From the NCBI GenBank assembly GCA_965242775.1, contig CBDETI010000034.1, positions 62,001 through 126,000 of the forward strand: a DNA stretch of 64,000 nucleotides, given 5' to 3'. How positions within the stretch are numbered: position 1 is the first letter of the stretch; each line of letters starts with the position of its first letter. The stretch comes from JAWPMT01 sp965242775. Lineage in GTDB: Bacteria > Bacteroidota > Bacteroidia > Cytophagales > Cyclobacteriaceae. Shown here in pieces: positions 1-7,423 of this stretch. A program made the position numbers and the translations under genes. The notes under the pieces were generated by a model that was given only the letters and a program-made list of their open reading frames with translations, was not told where the DNA came from and did no database searches.

Positions 1-356
1 GTGTACTTATGAATGAGCGCGAATGGCTCGCAAAAGAAGGTCTTGATGTAAGGATCATGCGAGCAGATCAGTCCGAGGACAAAGCTGTTTTAAACGGCAT
101 TGAAGAATGGCCAGAGGAAGCACTAAACCAACTGCAACAAGAGCTGAATGTAATAGCCGATGACTTCATTCAGGCTGTCAAGATGGGGCGTGGAAATCGA
201 CTAGAAGCAGAAGACGAAAATATCTTCTCCGGAAAAATGTATGAACTCGGCGAAGCGATTAAGCTAGGCATGATTGACTATTCCGGCACAATCACGGATG
301 CCATCGAACTGGCAGCAGATGTGGCAAAAAGCAGACAGAGACTAGTAACTAATTAA
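1..356 (+). CDS. Phage head maturation protease, S49/ClpP-like, C-terminal part
   Basis: The reading frame is open to the left edge (codons at 3-8 continue upstream of the ATG at 9), so the gene begins outside the window. The visible 115 residues have the layout of the C-terminal lobe of phage S49/SppA-type peptidases: a stretch after the active-site region, a helix ending in VKMGRGNR, then FSGKMYELGEAIKLGMIDYSG, which matches the family pattern of a small residue, Gly-x-x-Tyr and GlyLeuIleAsp-like turn before the final helix. The catalytic Ser and Lys would lie upstream and cannot be checked. Its place directly before a coiled-coil protein and the capsid candidate fits a prohead protease. 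The assignment rests on motif memory and context. Confidence 0.6.
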   Translation, partial: VLMNEREWLAKEGLDVRIMRADQSEDKAVLNGIEEWPEEALNQLQQELNVIADDFIQAVKMGRGNRLEAEDENIFSGKMYELGEAIKLGMIDYSGTITDAIELAADVAKSRQRLVTN

Positions 357-367
357 ATAAACAAAAT

Positions 368-829
368 ATGAAAAAACTATTTGGATTCGGTGGATCATCC
401 GAAAAACGTAAAGCCCAGGTACTGCCAGAGCTATTGTCCTCACTCTTTGGGGCAAAGCAGGGTCAGGAACTTGTGGTGGAAGCGACTCCAGAAGGGCTTG
501 AGGCAATAGCAGCAGCCGAGTCCAAGCTGGCAGACGCTAATGCTGAGAATGAGCGGCTTCAAGTAGAAGCTAGTCAAGCCGAAACTTTGAGAGCTGAGGT
601 GGAAGAACTTAAAGCTGACAAGGCTAATGTGGAAAAGGAGCTAGCAGCTCTCAAGGAAGAAACAAGTGCAAGCCACAGCAAGCCAAAAGGCCAGGATAAT
701 GGCGGTGAGGGTGATCCCGAAGGCGCAGAAGAAAAAGATGCCTTCCAGGTAGAAGCTGATAGCATTCAGGAAACCGCACATGCTCAAAGGGCAAAATTCA
801 ACAAAATGAAAAAAGCAGCAAGGCTATAA
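368..829 (+). CDS. Coiled-coil phage protein, scaffold candidate
   Basis: 153 residues starting at an ATG 11 bases after the protease stop. Residues about 45-100 are a heptad-like, Ala/Glu/Lys-rich coiled coil; the C-terminal third is acidic and disordered (Gly/Glu/Asp-rich) and ends in a basic helix. A highly charged coiled coil between prohead protease and major capsid gene is the usual position and composition of a scaffolding protein, which would shape the procapsid and then be cleaved. No sequence family is recognised; the role is inferred from position and composition. The stop is followed four bases later by the start of the capsid candidate, so the genes are probably cotranscribed. 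Confidence 0.55.
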   Translation: MKKLFGFGGSSEKRKAQVLPELLSSLFGAKQGQELVVEATPEGLEAIAAAESKLADANAENERLQVEASQAETLRAEVEELKADKANVEKELAALKEETSASHSKPKGQDNGGEGDPEGAEEKDAFQVEADSIQETAHAQRAKFNKMKKAARL

Positions 830-833
830 AACA

Positions 834-1799
834 ATGGCAGATCTTAACATATCCTCACTAGCCGCAGATCTTCAGAAGAACCTGCGTGACAATCCGTATA
901 TGTTCACTCTCACGTTTTCTGATGGAGTGGCAGGTATTCCTTATATCACCTATTACGATGATGTGGAAGATGAAATGGACCTCAGCCAACTGGTCACGGG
1001 TGATCCGTTACAACCCGGTAACCGAGGCGGCTTCAGTCCCAAGAGTAATGTGCATGAATTCAGAGCCAGAACCGGTAAGGTTCGGAATGTAGAAGCTGCA
1101 CTTCGATATGAGGAAACTAATATCGAAGCTCTGAAAAGGACCTACTTGATGAAGAAAAGAAGGTCGAACCCTGAAGACCCGTATGATTTCCCATTTAAGG
1201 ATCTCGTGACCATGAGAACCCTGGAGGCCATGTGGTCAAACATGAGAAAAAAGGCACTTTTCAAAGGGTCACTCAACGCAGCCGGTACCACATCTTCAGA
1301 CCTTTTCGATGGTTACTTGACCATTATCGCGGCCGATATTTTGGCAACGAACATACCAGTAGGTAACGTAGCTACTGGTGCAGCCATCACAGCTGCAAAC
1401 GCGGAAGCGCAAGTCAATCTTGTGAGAGATGTGGTCATCGCTCAACAGCCTGAGTATAGAGATGAAGACCTTGTTTGTCTAATGGCTCCGGAAAACGTGA
1501 CTCATTACAACACAAGCTACCAGGCCAACCATGGGGCCCTCCCATACAATGAACAGTTCAATAAACGGTTTGTTGAAGGGCTAGGCAAGTGTGAGATCAT
1601 TCCGGAAATTGGAATGGCAGGTAGTGATCGAATCATTATCACTCCTCGTGAGAACCTGGTATTGATGAGTAACCTCTCCCTTTCTTCTGCCGAAATGAAG
1701 GTATGGGAAGAGCACTGGGACTTAGACATGGGTGCCAAATTCAAGGCACAGCCTGAGTACATTTTTGCCGAACTGATTTTCTGTAACGACCAAGCATAA
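834..1799 (+). CDS. Putative phage major capsid protein
   Basis: 321 residues, well-ordered alpha/beta composition without signal peptide or membrane segment. It follows a prohead protease and a scaffold candidate, the standard neighbourhood of an HK97-fold major capsid gene, and its length is normal for one. Features seen include an N-terminal helix, a middle segment rich in Arg/Lys and Thr, an Ala-rich region near residues 170-195 and a C-terminal beta-rich part ending in a Cys-Asn-Asp tail. I do not recognise a precise family. The stop overlaps the next ATG by one base (TAATG at 1797-1801), so translation of the next gene is probably coupled. Other structural roles (portal, connector) are less likely by size. 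Confidence 0.6.
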   Translation: MADLNISSLAADLQKNLRDNPYMFTLTFSDGVAGIPYITYYDDVEDEMDLSQLVTGDPLQPGNRGGFSPKSNVHEFRARTGKVRNVEAALRYEETNIEALKRTYLMKKRRSNPEDPYDFPFKDLVTMRTLEAMWSNMRKKALFKGSLNAAGTTSSDLFDGYLTIIAADILATNIPVGNVATGAAITAANAEAQVNLVRDVVIAQQPEYRDEDLVCLMAPENVTHYNTSYQANHGALPYNEQFNKRFVEGLGKCEIIPEIGMAGSDRIIITPRENLVLMSNLSLSSAEMKVWEEHWDLDMGAKFKAQPEYIFAELIFCNDQA

Positions 1800-2119
1800 T
1801 GGGAGTACTAACAGGACATAAAGCCAAGATAGAGGCGCTTGAAAAGGAGAATCAAGCGCTTCAAGACCGAATCCAGGAACTGGAAACGGAGAACGCTGCT
1901 CTCAAAGCCGTAAATGAGGTGGAAACCCCAGAAGCGGCAAAGAGACACTCGAAAGAGGAGAGAACCTTCAAATGTGATGGCAAAACATATGTCATCGGGG
2001 ATGTTACCGCCTTTTGGTTTGGAGGATCAAAGAGATCCGTGGAAGAGGTAATCAACTCGACGGATCTGCAGGTTGAATTAGTGAAAGCTAATCATAGTTT
2101 AATCGAAAAATCTAGGTGA
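1799..2119 (+). CDS. Small phage structural protein with N-terminal coiled coil
   Basis: 106 residues. Residues about 8-45 form a strongly predicted coiled coil (alternating Leu and Glu/Lys); residues 55-85 are a compact beta-rich part with KCDGKTYVIGD-like strands, followed by a final helix. The start overlaps the stop of the capsid candidate by one base. The second half could be a small head-tail joining or capsid decoration domain, but no family is recognised. Position between capsid and further structural genes is the only functional clue. Confidence 0.5.
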   Translation: MGVLTGHKAKIEALEKENQALQDRIQELETENAALKAVNEVETPEAAKRHSKEERTFKCDGKTYVIGDVTAFWFGGSKRSVEEVINSTDLQVELVKANHSLIEKSR

Positions 2120-2120
2120 T

Positions 2121-2618
2121 ATGAGTCTTATTCCATTCCCTGTAAGTAATGGCAAGAATCATCCTGGATACATAGAGGTGTTTCTATGCGCCAAGGAAGA
2201 CGTATCGAGTATACCGGCAGCTACTAACGGAGATGTAGCGAGCGCTATCCAAATGGAGACAGCAAAGGTGTTTACCCCCTTTCCTCTAGATGAAGAAGTT
2301 GGGGGATTCCTTTCCATTGAGGAGCCAGAGGCTGAGGGGTCCACTGGATATATGTACACAGTAAGTTTATTCTACAGAGGCAACTCAGCAGCGGCCAGGT
2401 CGGCCTTAGACACTTTAGATGGTGTTTATCTGGTGATAATTGGTCGTAGACCTGATGGTGTTTTGGAGATCATTGGAGATCCTCAGCGAGGGATCAGGCT
2501 GCGAATAAACAAGGAAGATGCTGGCAAAGCAGGTAATCGCGTTGGTAACCTGCTACAAGGTTCTATGGACTTCACACATCTTCCTTACACGTACTCCGAT
2601 GGAACTATAGCACTTTAA
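2121..2618 (+). CDS. Phage structural protein of unknown role (tail tube or head-completion candidate)
   Basis: 165 residues, starting one base after the upstream stop. It is rich in beta-strand and glycine: an N-terminal segment with a Cys-Ala-Lys core, a middle with repeated short strands (LYLVIIGRRPDG-like region) and a C-terminal GNLLQGSMDFTHLPYTYSDG segment. The beta-rich composition and size would suit a tail tube, connector or neck protein of a siphophage. No named family recognised. It is part of an unbroken head-gene run (368-2827) that ends at a hairpin terminator. Confidence 0.5.
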   Translation: MSLIPFPVSNGKNHPGYIEVFLCAKEDVSSIPAATNGDVASAIQMETAKVFTPFPLDEEVGGFLSIEEPEAEGSTGYMYTVSLFYRGNSAAARSALDTLDGVYLVIIGRRPDGVLEIIGDPQRGIRLRINKEDAGKAGNRVGNLLQGSMDFTHLPYTYSDGTIAL

Positions 2619-2629
2619 TCCTATTGAAA

Positions 2630-2827
2630 ATGGCAAATAGCAAAAAGTTTAAACTAACAGATGCGGGAATTGCGTACCAGAAAGCTGCAAATGATAAAGA
2701 GTCACCGGTTACCGGGATTGTAGTCACCAAGAAGGGCAGAGTCAATATAAAAGATTTGAAAAATGGTGATGCTGTACTTGAAAGTTTAGCGGGTACCCAG
2801 TACGTAGTGGAAGAGACTTCTTCATAG
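2630..2827 (+). CDS. Small phage protein, unknown
   Basis: 65 residues from the ATG at 2630; an in-frame TTG at 2624 is a less likely start. The sequence is a compact mix of Lys, Asp and Val with a predicted helix (LTDAGIAYQKAAND) and beta strands (PVTGIVVTKKGRVNI), ending in an acidic tail. It is the last gene before a rho-independent terminator at 2855-2890, so it closes the head-gene transcription unit. No family recognised. Confidence 0.5.
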   Translation: MANSKKFKLTDAGIAYQKAANDKESPVTGIVVTKKGRVNIKDLKNGDAVLESLAGTQYVVEETSS

Positions 2828-2854
2828 AATATTTTTTGGTTCAAGGTTGAATTG

Positions 2855-2890
2855 AAAAGCTCGGATTTGGTGGTCCGGGCTTTTTTTATT
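2855..2890 (+). terminator. Rho-independent terminator after the head-gene run
   Basis: Stem AAAAGCTCGGA (2855-2865) pairs with TCCGGGCTTTT (from 2874) with one G-U pair, loop of eight bases, followed by a run of seven T. It lies 28 bases after the stop of the small gene at 2630-2827. Confidence 0.7.
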
Positions 2891-2947
2891 GTTCTGGACC
2901 AGCTTGATGTCCTACTATTAGGAAATTTCCGAGGCTTTTTTTACTTC

Positions 2948-3703
2948 ATGAAATTGAAGGAGGCCATTATTAATTGGCTAGTCGAAAAGGAAAATGCCGA
3001 TATACAAGAGGGCAAGAGGCTTTTTAAAGCTTTGTTTCCTACAGATCATCCGCCAATCAGCAGAAAGAGCCTTGTATTAGCTCTAGGGATGCCACTCAGG
3101 AGGGACACAATCCCAGACAAATACTATGATACGGAGGCGAAAAAAGTAGAAATCACCGATCCCACAGGGGTGCCACCTTCTGAAACCGGCAGACTAACAA
3201 CGCGGGAGAATAATAATTCACCTCAGCATAATGTTAAAAGCCTGGCGAAAAGCCAAATACTAGCTCTCCAGGAGCACGATCTCGTCAAAACCAGAGCCTA
3301 CCATCATCAAAAGTGCATTGATGCTGTAAGCGATGAAGAAAGGCGCAAGGCATATCGCGATTCTCAGACGGTACAACAAGAGATAGCTCTTGTCAGAAAA
3401 TCACAGAAGGACCTGGAATCCGGTATAGATATTTCCATTGATCCTCCATCTAAAAAGAAGGATAAAGGGTGGTCACAAGTTCCGGAATCACTCTACGAGA
3501 TTGAGAAGAAGATCCGCCAGCTAATGTCGACCCGTAGCAAGCGCAAAACGAGACTCAAAGAACTTGAAACAAATGGGGAGAAAGGCTCACCTGAGTACAA
3601 CAAAACTCAAACGGAATTCCATCAATTGGACACGGCTATCAACGAGTTGAAGAATGCAAAAGGAAGAAAAATACAAGAGGAAAGTGCTGCAGCAAATCAA
3701 TAG
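2948..3703 (+). CDS. Charged coiled-coil phage protein, unknown
   Basis: 251 residues from the ATG at 2948. The frame is open to a TTG at 2852, but that stretch overlaps the terminator hairpin and encodes an unlikely hydrophobic leader, so the ATG is preferred. Residues 1-45 look like a small helical domain; 95-160 and 180-250 are long charged helices (Lys/Glu/Gln-rich) likely to form coiled coils, separated by a Ser/Pro/Lys-rich linker. The gene overlaps the next start by 50 bases and stands immediately before the small terminase, so it may belong to the packaging module. No family recognised. Confidence 0.5.
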   Translation: MKLKEAIINWLVEKENADIQEGKRLFKALFPTDHPPISRKSLVLALGMPLRRDTIPDKYYDTEAKKVEITDPTGVPPSETGRLTTRENNNSPQHNVKSLAKSQILALQEHDLVKTRAYHHQKCIDAVSDEERRKAYRDSQTVQQEIALVRKSQKDLESGIDISIDPPSKKKDKGWSQVPESLYEIEKKIRQLMSTRSKRKTRLKELETNGEKGSPEYNKTQTEFHQLDTAINELKNAKGRKIQEESAAANQ

Positions 3704-4282
3704 AAACTCAGACTTTGATACCATTCAGGGGTTCCTAATGCAGGGCCATGTAACTCCACTGGCCCATGATGTCCCCATAACGCTAACCGAAAATCAGGAA
3801 AGACTGCTGGAGGTGTATCAGGATATTTTCGAGCGATTAACAGACCCTGTTCAGCCAATGTCTTCCATAGAAGTACGTAAATGGTTAATTGAGGAGTATC
3901 GAGGGCGGGATCACGGTGACATTATCTCCGAAAGAAATGCATACAGGCTTATCAGGCAAGCTAAAGCACTGTTTTTTGAAGAGGCCCTGCGCATGCCCAA
4001 GATCATTGAACGAGCAATGCAAACTGAGCTTCTGAAGAGATCTATTTCTGAACTCAAAAAGGACTATGATCAAAAAGAATTGACGGGGATCAATACTATA
4101 ATCTGCAGCTGAAATACTTGCAGCAGATACATAAAATAAATGACCTGGAGAATCCTGATGCTATAGATCCGGAGGAAATAATGAAGCAACTGGCACTCCC
4201 TGATACCGAATTCACCACGGAGGAATCAGCATTATCCGAAATGGCAGAGGAGATTGATTTTGAAGATGTATCAGACCAATAA
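3654..4282 (+). CDS. Terminase small subunit candidate, interrupted by a -1 frameshift
   Basis: The first frame (3654-4112, 152 residues) contains a helical DNA-binding-like segment (MSSIEVRKWLIEEY...ERNAYRLIRQAKALF) and ends abruptly. In the -1 frame, open from 4070 to the stop at 4280-4282, the translation continues smoothly as a helical, acidic tail (YYNLQLKYLQQIHKINDLEN and onward), which then overlaps the large terminase ATG by 17 bases. The switch lies between 4070 and 4109; a run of five A at 4072-4076 allows AAA to re-pair one base back. Joined, the protein is about 209 residues, a normal length for TerS, and directly precedes TerL. It could be a real -1 programmed shift, a disrupted gene or a sequence error. 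The start could also be the internal ATG at 3738. Confidence 0.55.
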
Positions 4283-5783
4283 GAAAAAGCGACGCATTTA
4301 CATCAACAGTAAGCAAAAGGCGTTCTTGACAGCAAGTCAAAAAATCCGTGTATGGGTCGGTGGCAGAGGATCAGGCAAAACTCGAGTTATCGCTTACAAC
4401 ATCAAGCTAATGGTGACTGGCAGCAAGTCTCTGGGCCTGGAGCCGATGAGTAGATGCCGCATTGCGTTCCTGGCCCCTACCATCGATCAACTAAAGACCA
4501 AAGTATGGCCGGAGATAGCAGATGGACTTGCCGCCCACGGCCTAAGAGAGCACGAGGGCAGAGGATCTATAGGTCATTACGTGATGGGAGTTAAGCCGCC
4601 GAGCTGGTTCCGAAAGCCGAGGAAGCCACCAAAGAAATTTGATAACATTGTCACATTTTATACAGGGTTCAGCATCGACCTATTGGGATTTCACCTAAAC
4701 AATAATAAGCGTGGTGGATCATACAATGCGCTATTCTTGGATGAAGCACTGGAAGTGGATGGAGAACAGTTCGATCGCAGTATTCAACCTTTAGTGAGAG
4801 GCAATCAGCATGAGATAAATCACCCACTACATGAGTCGATGTTCATTTTCACATCGCGACCATGGAAAGCAAAGGCACGATGGGTTGATACTAAGATGAA
4901 AAAACTCGCCCAGGAATATGCACAGGACTATTTCTACATAGAATCAAGCGCTCTCGACAACAGGGCAGTACTCGGAGATAACTATTTCAAGCGTCTTCAG
5001 CGCACACTCTCACCTATTACCTACGCCGTGGAAGTGGAGAACCGCTCGATCATGCGCATTCCAAATTGCTTCTACGAATTCCTTGACGAAGACAAGCATG
5101 GCTACCTAGCTCCCGCCAAGGAGAATGACGTAAACACCGGCTTGGAGATGGATTTTTCATTTGACTTCAACGCAAAATTCACTAGCGCAACAGTTTGGCA
5201 AGAGTTCGAATCCGGAAATAATGATGGAGTAACAGGATTATCACCTGATGACTGGGAATTACGATGTTCCGGTAGCTTCTTCGTTAAGAATTCCATTATC
5301 GACGAATTGATTGAGGCTATTTGCACCCATCATATAAGTCACCCGAGGAAAGTGGCCAATATCTACGGAGGTGCCGACGCACACCGAAAGCATACCTCAT
5401 TAACAGACTATACCTACTTCAAAAGGATAAAACAAGTATTCGAATCCCACGGGTGGGTCTGCTACGACATGATCGACTACCATTTCGCGGACATTGCTCA
5501 CAAGAAAAAGCACCTCACCTGTAACCTAGTCCTCAAGGAAAGTAGCTCCCAGATGCCGAAGGTTCGAATCAATAGCTCTACTGCTAAAGACGTGCTTATA
5601 TCGATGGGACAGACACCAATCAAGGGTGATTTCAAGAAAGACAAGTCCTCAGAATTAGACGAAAACCTGGAGCAACAATTCGCAACTCACTTTAGCGACA
5701 CCTTTGATAATTACATTGTTCCGAAAACAAAGAATCCCGTTAGCGCAGGGGGCATGGATTTATTAATGGGGGCCTGGTCTTAA
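4266..5783 (+). CDS. Phage terminase large subunit
   Basis: 505 residues from the ATG at 4266 (an upstream TTG at 4254 is less likely). The protein packages phage DNA into proheads with an ATPase motor and cuts concatemers with a nuclease. Visible signatures: Walker A GGRGSGKT at residues 32-39, a Walker B-like LFLDEALEVD segment near residue 158-167, and a C-terminal RNase H-like nuclease region beginning with FSFDFN near residue 300 and containing IYGGADAHRKHT near 365. Length is typical of TerL. The gene overlaps the frameshifted small terminase. Its position downstream of the capsid genes, not upstream of the portal, is unusual for siphophages. Confidence 0.9.
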   Translation: MYQTNKKKRRIYINSKQKAFLTASQKIRVWVGGRGSGKTRVIAYNIKLMVTGSKSLGLEPMSRCRIAFLAPTIDQLKTKVWPEIADGLAAHGLREHEGRGSIGHYVMGVKPPSWFRKPRKPPKKFDNIVTFYTGFSIDLLGFHLNNNKRGGSYNALFLDEALEVDGEQFDRSIQPLVRGNQHEINHPLHESMFIFTSRPWKAKARWVDTKMKKLAQEYAQDYFYIESSALDNRAVLGDNYFKRLQRTLSPITYAVEVENRSIMRIPNCFYEFLDEDKHGYLAPAKENDVNTGLEMDFSFDFNAKFTSATVWQEFESGNNDGVTGLSPDDWELRCSGSFFVKNSIIDELIEAICTHHISHPRKVANIYGGADAHRKHTSLTDYTYFKRIKQVFESHGWVCYDMIDYHFADIAHKKKHLTCNLVLKESSSQMPKVRINSSTAKDVLISMGQTPIKGDFKKDKSSELDENLEQQFATHFSDTFDNYIVPKTKNPVSAGGMDLLMGAWS

Positions 5784-5822
5784 TTACAATTACTAATTAT
5801 TTTAGCTTAAAAACTAAAAATA

Positions 5823-6095
5823 ATGGTAAATCGAGAGCAAGTTGTAGAGATGCTAGCCACCATCAACTATACAGTTACATCAACTCAGGAGAGGGAAATC
5901 ATCGATCATCGCGGATCTGGTACCGGGTTTCAATTGACCGAGGAACGAATTGAGAGAACAGGTACTCTGAGGAGAGATGCTATGTGTATTTCATTACAGG
6001 ATATTCAAATCAAGAAGATTGGAAAAGGATGTGTTTGTCTGTATATATCAGACCAGAACTTTTTGAATTTTTACAATCACGACGATTATGTCTGA
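5823..6095 (+). CDS. Hypothetical phage protein
   Basis: 90 residues, starting 39 bases after the large terminase stop. Mixed beta-rich sequence with two Cys near the C-terminus (KGCVCLYI) and no recognisable domain, signal peptide or membrane segment. It is followed by a hairpin terminator near 6186-6222, so it ends the packaging transcript. Function unknown. Confidence 0.5.
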   Translation: MVNREQVVEMLATINYTVTSTQEREIIDHRGSGTGFQLTEERIERTGTLRRDAMCISLQDIQIKKIGKGCVCLYISDQNFLNFYNHDDYV

Positions 6096-6185
6096 ACACG
6101 TGCGCAGGCACAAAACACTGAAAAACATCAATTTGACCTTACCAGGACTATAAAAATTTTCAACAATAACGGGTTTGATACCGAG

Positions 6186-6222
6186 AAGCTTAACGAAAGC
6201 GAAATTTCGCTAGTGCTTTTTT
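6186..6222 (+). terminator. Probable terminator hairpin after the packaging genes
   Basis: A perfect inverted repeat AGCGAAATTTCGCT (6198-6211), flanked by AAGC/GCTT that extends the stem, is followed by GCTTTTTTAT. It separates the packaging unit from the structured leader of the gene at 6383. Confidence 0.55.
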
Positions 6223-6250
6223 ATGAAATATGATTGAATTATCATTGTCT

Positions 6251-6395
6251 TGCACATTGTAATTTCTTTCTAATGATTTATCGATTTAAAATTTGGCAGG
6301 AGTGGGTAGCTCGTGAGAGTCCGATACTAATATTCCTTAGGAATTACAGTGTGCAGCTCCTGCCTACTTTCATTGTTTTATTATGCACACTGTAA
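6251..6395 (+). promoter_or_regulatory. Structured leader with competing helices over the start codon at 6383
   Basis: Three related 12-16 base elements occur here. TGCACATTGTAATTTC (6251-6266) can pair with 6340-6355 as an unbroken 16-bp RNA helix with two G-U pairs. The same 3' strand (TTACAGTGTGCA, 6344-6355) is perfectly complementary over 12 bases to 6384-6395, which covers the TG of the start codon and the next codons. An 8-bp helix GGCAGGAG/CTCCTGCC (6295-6302 with 6357-6364) encloses a small ATTCC/GGAAT hairpin (6332-6344). The helices exclude one another or form pseudoknots, the layout expected of an RNA switch that hides or exposes the start. It could instead be an invertible or operator DNA element. 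No known riboswitch class recognised. Confidence 0.5.
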
Positions 6396-6832
6396 CAACG
6401 AAACATTACGATCTTTCCGGATTTGCCCGGAACCTTTATGACGAACGCATCAGGCTATCTGATCGAGTCACTCATCTTCAAGAGGTAAAGAAGTACCTAC
6501 TATCAGGATGGAAGGACCTGTATAAAGATGAAGGTCCTAGTGATCTACCGGAGTACACGGCTCTTATTGATGACATGATCCAATTGGTGAAAGATATGCA
6601 AGCCGCTAGACCAAACGGCAATCTGAGCTACCATATGTACGAAGAGGTATATAACCTGGACGCAGTAATAGACTTTCTTCAAGACAAGCATCCTCCAAAG
6701 CAATGGCATAGCTATCTGCAAGGGCTCAAGAGTTATCTATTGAAAGTGTTGAGCGAAAACAATGTGGCAATGTATAAGCTGGTCAGTGACCATGTGGATA
6801 TTTGGCAATTCGCATTGGATGGTATAGATTGA
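6383..6832 (+). CDS. Hypothetical helical phage protein
   Basis: 149 residues, almost entirely alpha-helical by composition (Leu, Tyr, Lys, Asp), without signal peptide, membrane segment or known motif. The start codon lies inside a possible 12-bp RNA helix with the upstream leader, so its translation may be controlled. It is followed 18 bases later by a gene for a secreted protein. Unknown function; it is not a recognised tail chaperone, although it sits just upstream of the tape measure module. Confidence 0.5.
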   Translation: MHTVTTKHYDLSGFARNLYDERIRLSDRVTHLQEVKKYLLSGWKDLYKDEGPSDLPEYTALIDDMIQLVKDMQAARPNGNLSYHMYEEVYNLDAVIDFLQDKHPPKQWHSYLQGLKSYLLKVLSENNVAMYKLVSDHVDIWQFALDGID

Positions 6833-6850
6833 TAGAATAAAACGGTTCCT

Positions 6851-7366
6851 ATGAAATCACTACTGTCTTTTTTGTGTGTTTACGTCTCCCTATATGGCGT
6901 AGCTCAATGTGACTACCGGGAAAAGAAAATTGACGATATGACCGGTGATATTTATATGGAGACTAAGCATAGACTACTACGCCAGGTTTTTGGGGGGAAA
7001 GCACTGCATGTTTCCGGATTTCGAAATGGGGATTATCGATCATTGAGGTTTTTAGTAAGTACACAAAATGTACAGTCTTTGGAAAAGGGATCTAGAATCA
7101 TATTCAAGGATTCGAGCGGTCAAACCTACAATTTGAGAGCAGGAAATAGTGCCATATCGGACGCTGTTCATATGACTGGTGTAAACCACACTATTTGGCG
7201 GATGACTGTATTTGCAGACAACACTGATGAGGATTTATACGCGCAAATTGCCGGGAAGAAGATAGTGAAGGTAAGGTTCTACTTCACCGACAGCTTTATT
7301 GATTACAATATCCAGCAGAAGAACAAACAAGGCTTTATCGCACAAGCCTTGGACTGTATTCAGTAG
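6851..7366 (+). CDS. Exported protein of unknown function in the prophage
   Basis: 171 residues with a typical Sec signal peptide (MKSLLSFLCVYVSLYGVAQC, cleavage near Ala-Gln/Cys). The mature part starts DYREKKIDDMTGD, a style common in Bacteroidota exported hypothetical proteins, and is beta-rich. A periplasmic or surface protein is not needed for virion assembly, so this looks like a moron gene that alters the lysogen surface, or a component acting at the cell envelope during infection or release. It is followed by a strong terminator at 7388-7423. Confidence 0.5.
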   Translation: MKSLLSFLCVYVSLYGVAQCDYREKKIDDMTGDIYMETKHRLLRQVFGGKALHVSGFRNGDYRSLRFLVSTQNVQSLEKGSRIIFKDSSGQTYNLRAGNSAISDAVHMTGVNHTIWRMTVFADNTDEDLYAQIAGKKIVKVRFYFTDSFIDYNIQQKNKQGFIAQALDCIQ

Positions 7367-7387
7367 TCCTACCTAACAAACCGAAAG

Positions 7388-7423
7388 AAAAGGTTATTTG
7401 CTCAATCAGATAACCTTTTTTTT
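7388..7423 (+). terminator. Rho-independent terminator abutting the tape measure start codon
   Basis: AAAGGTTAT (7389-7397) pairs with ATAACCTTT (7410-7418), followed by an unbroken T run that ends at the ATG at 7424. The hairpin must either end the upstream transcript or form in the leader of the tape measure mRNA. Confidence 0.65.

Noticed and set aside
6295..6364. tRNA or tmRNA-like gene
   Set aside because: A 7-8 bp closing helix and 70-base length resemble a tRNA, but no T loop (TTCRA) or anticodon arm can be placed, so it is treated as a regulatory structure.
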